DNA of 64,000 bases from Weissella viridescens (GTDB taxonomy: Bacteria > Bacillota > Bacilli > Lactobacillales > Lactobacillaceae), in the NCBI RefSeq assembly GCF_001437355.1, contig NZ_JQBM01000005.1, forward strand, positions 26,112 through 90,111, given 5' to 3'. How positions within the stretch are numbered: the stretch's first letter is position 1; each line of letters starts with the position of its first letter. The notes beneath the pieces were generated by a model. That model was given only the letters and a program-made list of their open reading frames with translations, was not told where the DNA came from and made no database searches. This document shows, piece after piece, positions 62,640 through 64,000 of the stretch. The position numbers were made by a program, and so were the translations under genes.

Positions 62640-63888
62640 TTATTATTTCTCGAATCCTATTCAATTGTTTTGTATTCTCCTGGCAATAGACAATAATTTT
62701 CCCTTTTGGGAAATGAACATCACGGCCACTTCTTCCAGCAATTTGTAATAATGTTTCATCTGAGTATTTTCCCTTATCTGCATCTAAAATGATAATCTGT
62801 ACATTTGAGATAGTTATGCCCCGTTCTAAAATAATTGTTGTACACAAAATATCAATTTTCCCATTTTTTAGTTTTTTAATTAATTCTTCACGGTTACTTG
62901 TCTCAGATGAAACACATGCTACTTTGAGATTCAAATGCAACTGCTCTATCTTATTTTTTATCGATTCTAAATCGTCAATCATTGGAACAAATATTATCCA
63001 TGGATTTTTTTGTTGTTCAAATTGTTGTCTTATATCAAACGGTAAAGCTTTTTTCCAACACTTACCTACTACACTTATTTGAATATTTGGTAACCGATAC
63101 CCGTGAAATCTCTGCAAGAGATTTTGTACTTCAACTTGTTCAAACCTTATTAAGCGTTTTAAATCCTGACTTAGAGTGGCTGTCATATAGAGCAACGTGC
63201 TCCTATCACTTCGTACCTGCGCTAATGCATACCATAATGATTGATTACCATTTAATGGAAACGCATCTGCCTCATCAACAATGATTAGATCAAAAGCATG
63301 GTAAAACTTATATAATTGGTGAATTGTCGCAAATATAAGCTGTGTATAGTCACATTGTTCTTTGATTTCCCCGTGCATGATTGTATATCGAATTTTAAAA
63401 TTCGCCATAATGCGTGGCGCGATTTCCCGAATAACATCTACCCGAGGAGATACATATGCGATACGTTTTCCCGCTTCCAAAGCCCATTTGATGCATGGGA
63501 AAAGAATCTCTGTTTTACCTGCCCCTGTTACGGCATAAAGCAACTGATCTTGGCGTTTTTTCAATCCTTCTAATATCTTATTTGCCACGTCAGTCTGCAA
63601 TGGTGTTAAAGTACCGTTCCATGTATAGAAGCATTCTGGTGGAGCTTCAAAAGTATGTGTTTCAATATGACACATAAGCCATTTATTCTCATCTATTCGT
63701 CCGTAAGTCGCGCAATTCCAGCAATAAAGTATATTATTTGGTAACCTCCAATGTTTTTTTATCTTTGACAAACAACGCTGACAAATATTTTCTACAATAG
63801 TTGGCCTGTAAAGGATTGTTGCATCGTCTCCCTTGTTCGATTGTTTACATGCAACAACCATTCGCCCATCCATCTTAATATTGATCAC
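62611..63888 (-). CDS. comFA: Competence DNA helicase ComFA
   Basis: ATP-driven helicase/translocase that helps pull single-stranded DNA into the cell. The 425-residue protein has an N-terminal zinc finger (ICQRCLSKIKKHWRLPNN then YCWNC), Walker A VTGAGKTEILFP, DEAD-box VDEADAFP, the TATL motif and the C-terminal RecA-like lobe with ILCTTIILERGITISNV and QIAGRSGRDVHFPKG. The frame may start at GTG (63888) or at ATG (63873); neither has a strong ribosome binding site. First gene of comFA-comFC-hpf. Confidence 0.93.
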   Translation of the reverse strand: MINIKMDGRMVVACKQSNKGDDATILYRPTIVENICQRCLSKIKKHWRLPNNILYCWNCATYGRIDENKWLMCHIETHTFEAPPECFYTWNGTLTPLQTDVANKILEGLKKRQDQLLYAVTGAGKTEILFPCIKWALEAGKRIAYVSPRVDVIREIAPRIMANFKIRYTIMHGEIKEQCDYTQLIFATIHQLYKFYHAFDLIIVDEADAFPLNGNQSLWYALAQVRSDRSTLLYMTATLSQDLKRLIRFEQVEVQNLLQRFHGYRLPNIQISVVGKCWKKALPFDIRQQFEQQKNPWIIFVPMIDDLESIKNKIEQLHLNLKVACVSSETSNREELIKKLKNGKIDILCTTIILERGITISNVQIIILDADKGKYSDETLLQIAGRSGRDVHFPKGKIIVYCQENTKQLNRIREIINGINREPNM

Positions 63889-63921
63889 CCTTTATAATAG
63901 ACGTTGGTAATTTAAATTAAT

Positions 63922-63956
63922 ACACAAAAAAAAGCCGCCATTTCTGGCGACTTTCG
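63922..63956 (-). terminator. Terminator of the rRNA operon
   Basis: Stem AGTCGCCAGAAA/TGGCGGCTTT with a U-tract of eight on the minus strand, downstream of the 5S gene. Confidence 0.85.
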
Positions 63957-63959
63957 TTT

Positions 63960-64000
63960 GCATTGCGACGTCCTATCCTCGCAGGAAGAGATCCTCCAAC
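63960..64000 (-). rRNA. rrf: 5S ribosomal RNA, 3' end (partial)
   Basis: The minus strand reads GTTGGAGGATCTC..GCGAGGATAGGACGTC and then GCAATGC, the typical end of 5S rRNA (loop E/D region and helix I). The gene runs out of the window on the right, implying an rRNA operon there. Confidence 0.88.

Overview
The window looks like a chromosomal segment of a lactic acid bacterium of the Lactobacillales, most likely Weissella or a close Leuconostocaceae relative. The grounds are Firmicute-type gene orders (secG-rnr-smpB, ptsH-ptsI, rpsL-rpsG-fusA, infC-rpmI-rplT, efp-asp23-nusB, comFA-comFC-hpf), HPr kinase with a Ser46-type HPr, a tmRNA tag ending AVAA, and moderate-to-low GC. The genus is inferred from protein flavour, not proven. 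Almost all genes lie on the minus strand.

Layout. 1-12.7 kb holds RNA quality control and central metabolism: smpB, rnr, secG, eno, tpiA, ptsI, ptsH, trxB, galU, gpsA, hprK and a YvlD-type membrane protein. 12.7-13.0 kb holds an unassigned structured RNA with its own promoter and terminator. 13.1-19.1 kb holds a small unknown gene, a glycerol facilitator, a membrane-anchored cyclophilin and the polyamine ABC operon potABCD. 19.2-28.9 kb is translation and envelope housekeeping: fusA, rpsG, rpsL, a stand-alone prepilin peptidase, rplT (with an unusual C-terminal domain), rpmI, infC (AUA start, L20-type leader), nusB, asp23, efp, pgi and a GRP-type sugar transporter under a cre site. 29-36 kb is mixed: topB, DUF1054, MscS, a likely guanidinium exporter behind a guanidine-IV-like leader, gpx, tag, a HAD phosphatase and butA. 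36.1-41.9 kb is a compact exopolysaccharide operon (GT2, EpsG-type polymerase, flippase, pyruvyl transferase, GT4) with a structured leader.

42-48.2 kb is an accessory stretch: tRNA-Asn, acetoacetate decarboxylase with a PanE-like reductase, a nonsense-interrupted zinc-ribbon gene, PsiE-like and other small membrane proteins, a DUF4231/SLATT-like 2TM protein and a YjbR protein. tmRNA (ssrA) and guaC follow. 49.8-52.8 kb has a ComX-like sigma factor, a DUF2922/DUF1659 pair and RNase Y. 52.9-57.9 kb is the most unusual part: an intact but catalytically degenerate P1B-ATPase homologue, a tandem tRNA-Ser/tRNA-fMet array with a 181-bp period, and a functional CopB-type ATPase with a Met/His/Asp-rich repeat N-terminus preceded by a tiny Cys-rich protein. 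The window ends with tRNA-Leu, tex, long-form hpf, comFC, comFA and the 3' end of a 5S rRNA.

Links between genes. HPr (Ser46), HPr kinase and the two cre sites (ptsHI, GRP transporter) form one carbon catabolite circuit. The ComX-like sigma factor, prepilin peptidase and ComFA/ComFC suggest a competence regulon. SmpB, tmRNA, RNase R, RNase Y and HPF serve RNA and ribosome quality control. Strongest leads for follow-up: the degenerate P-type ATPase, the hybrid tRNA-Ser copies, the L20 C-terminal domain, the unassigned RNA at 12.7-12.96 kb and the guanidine-IV-like leader.
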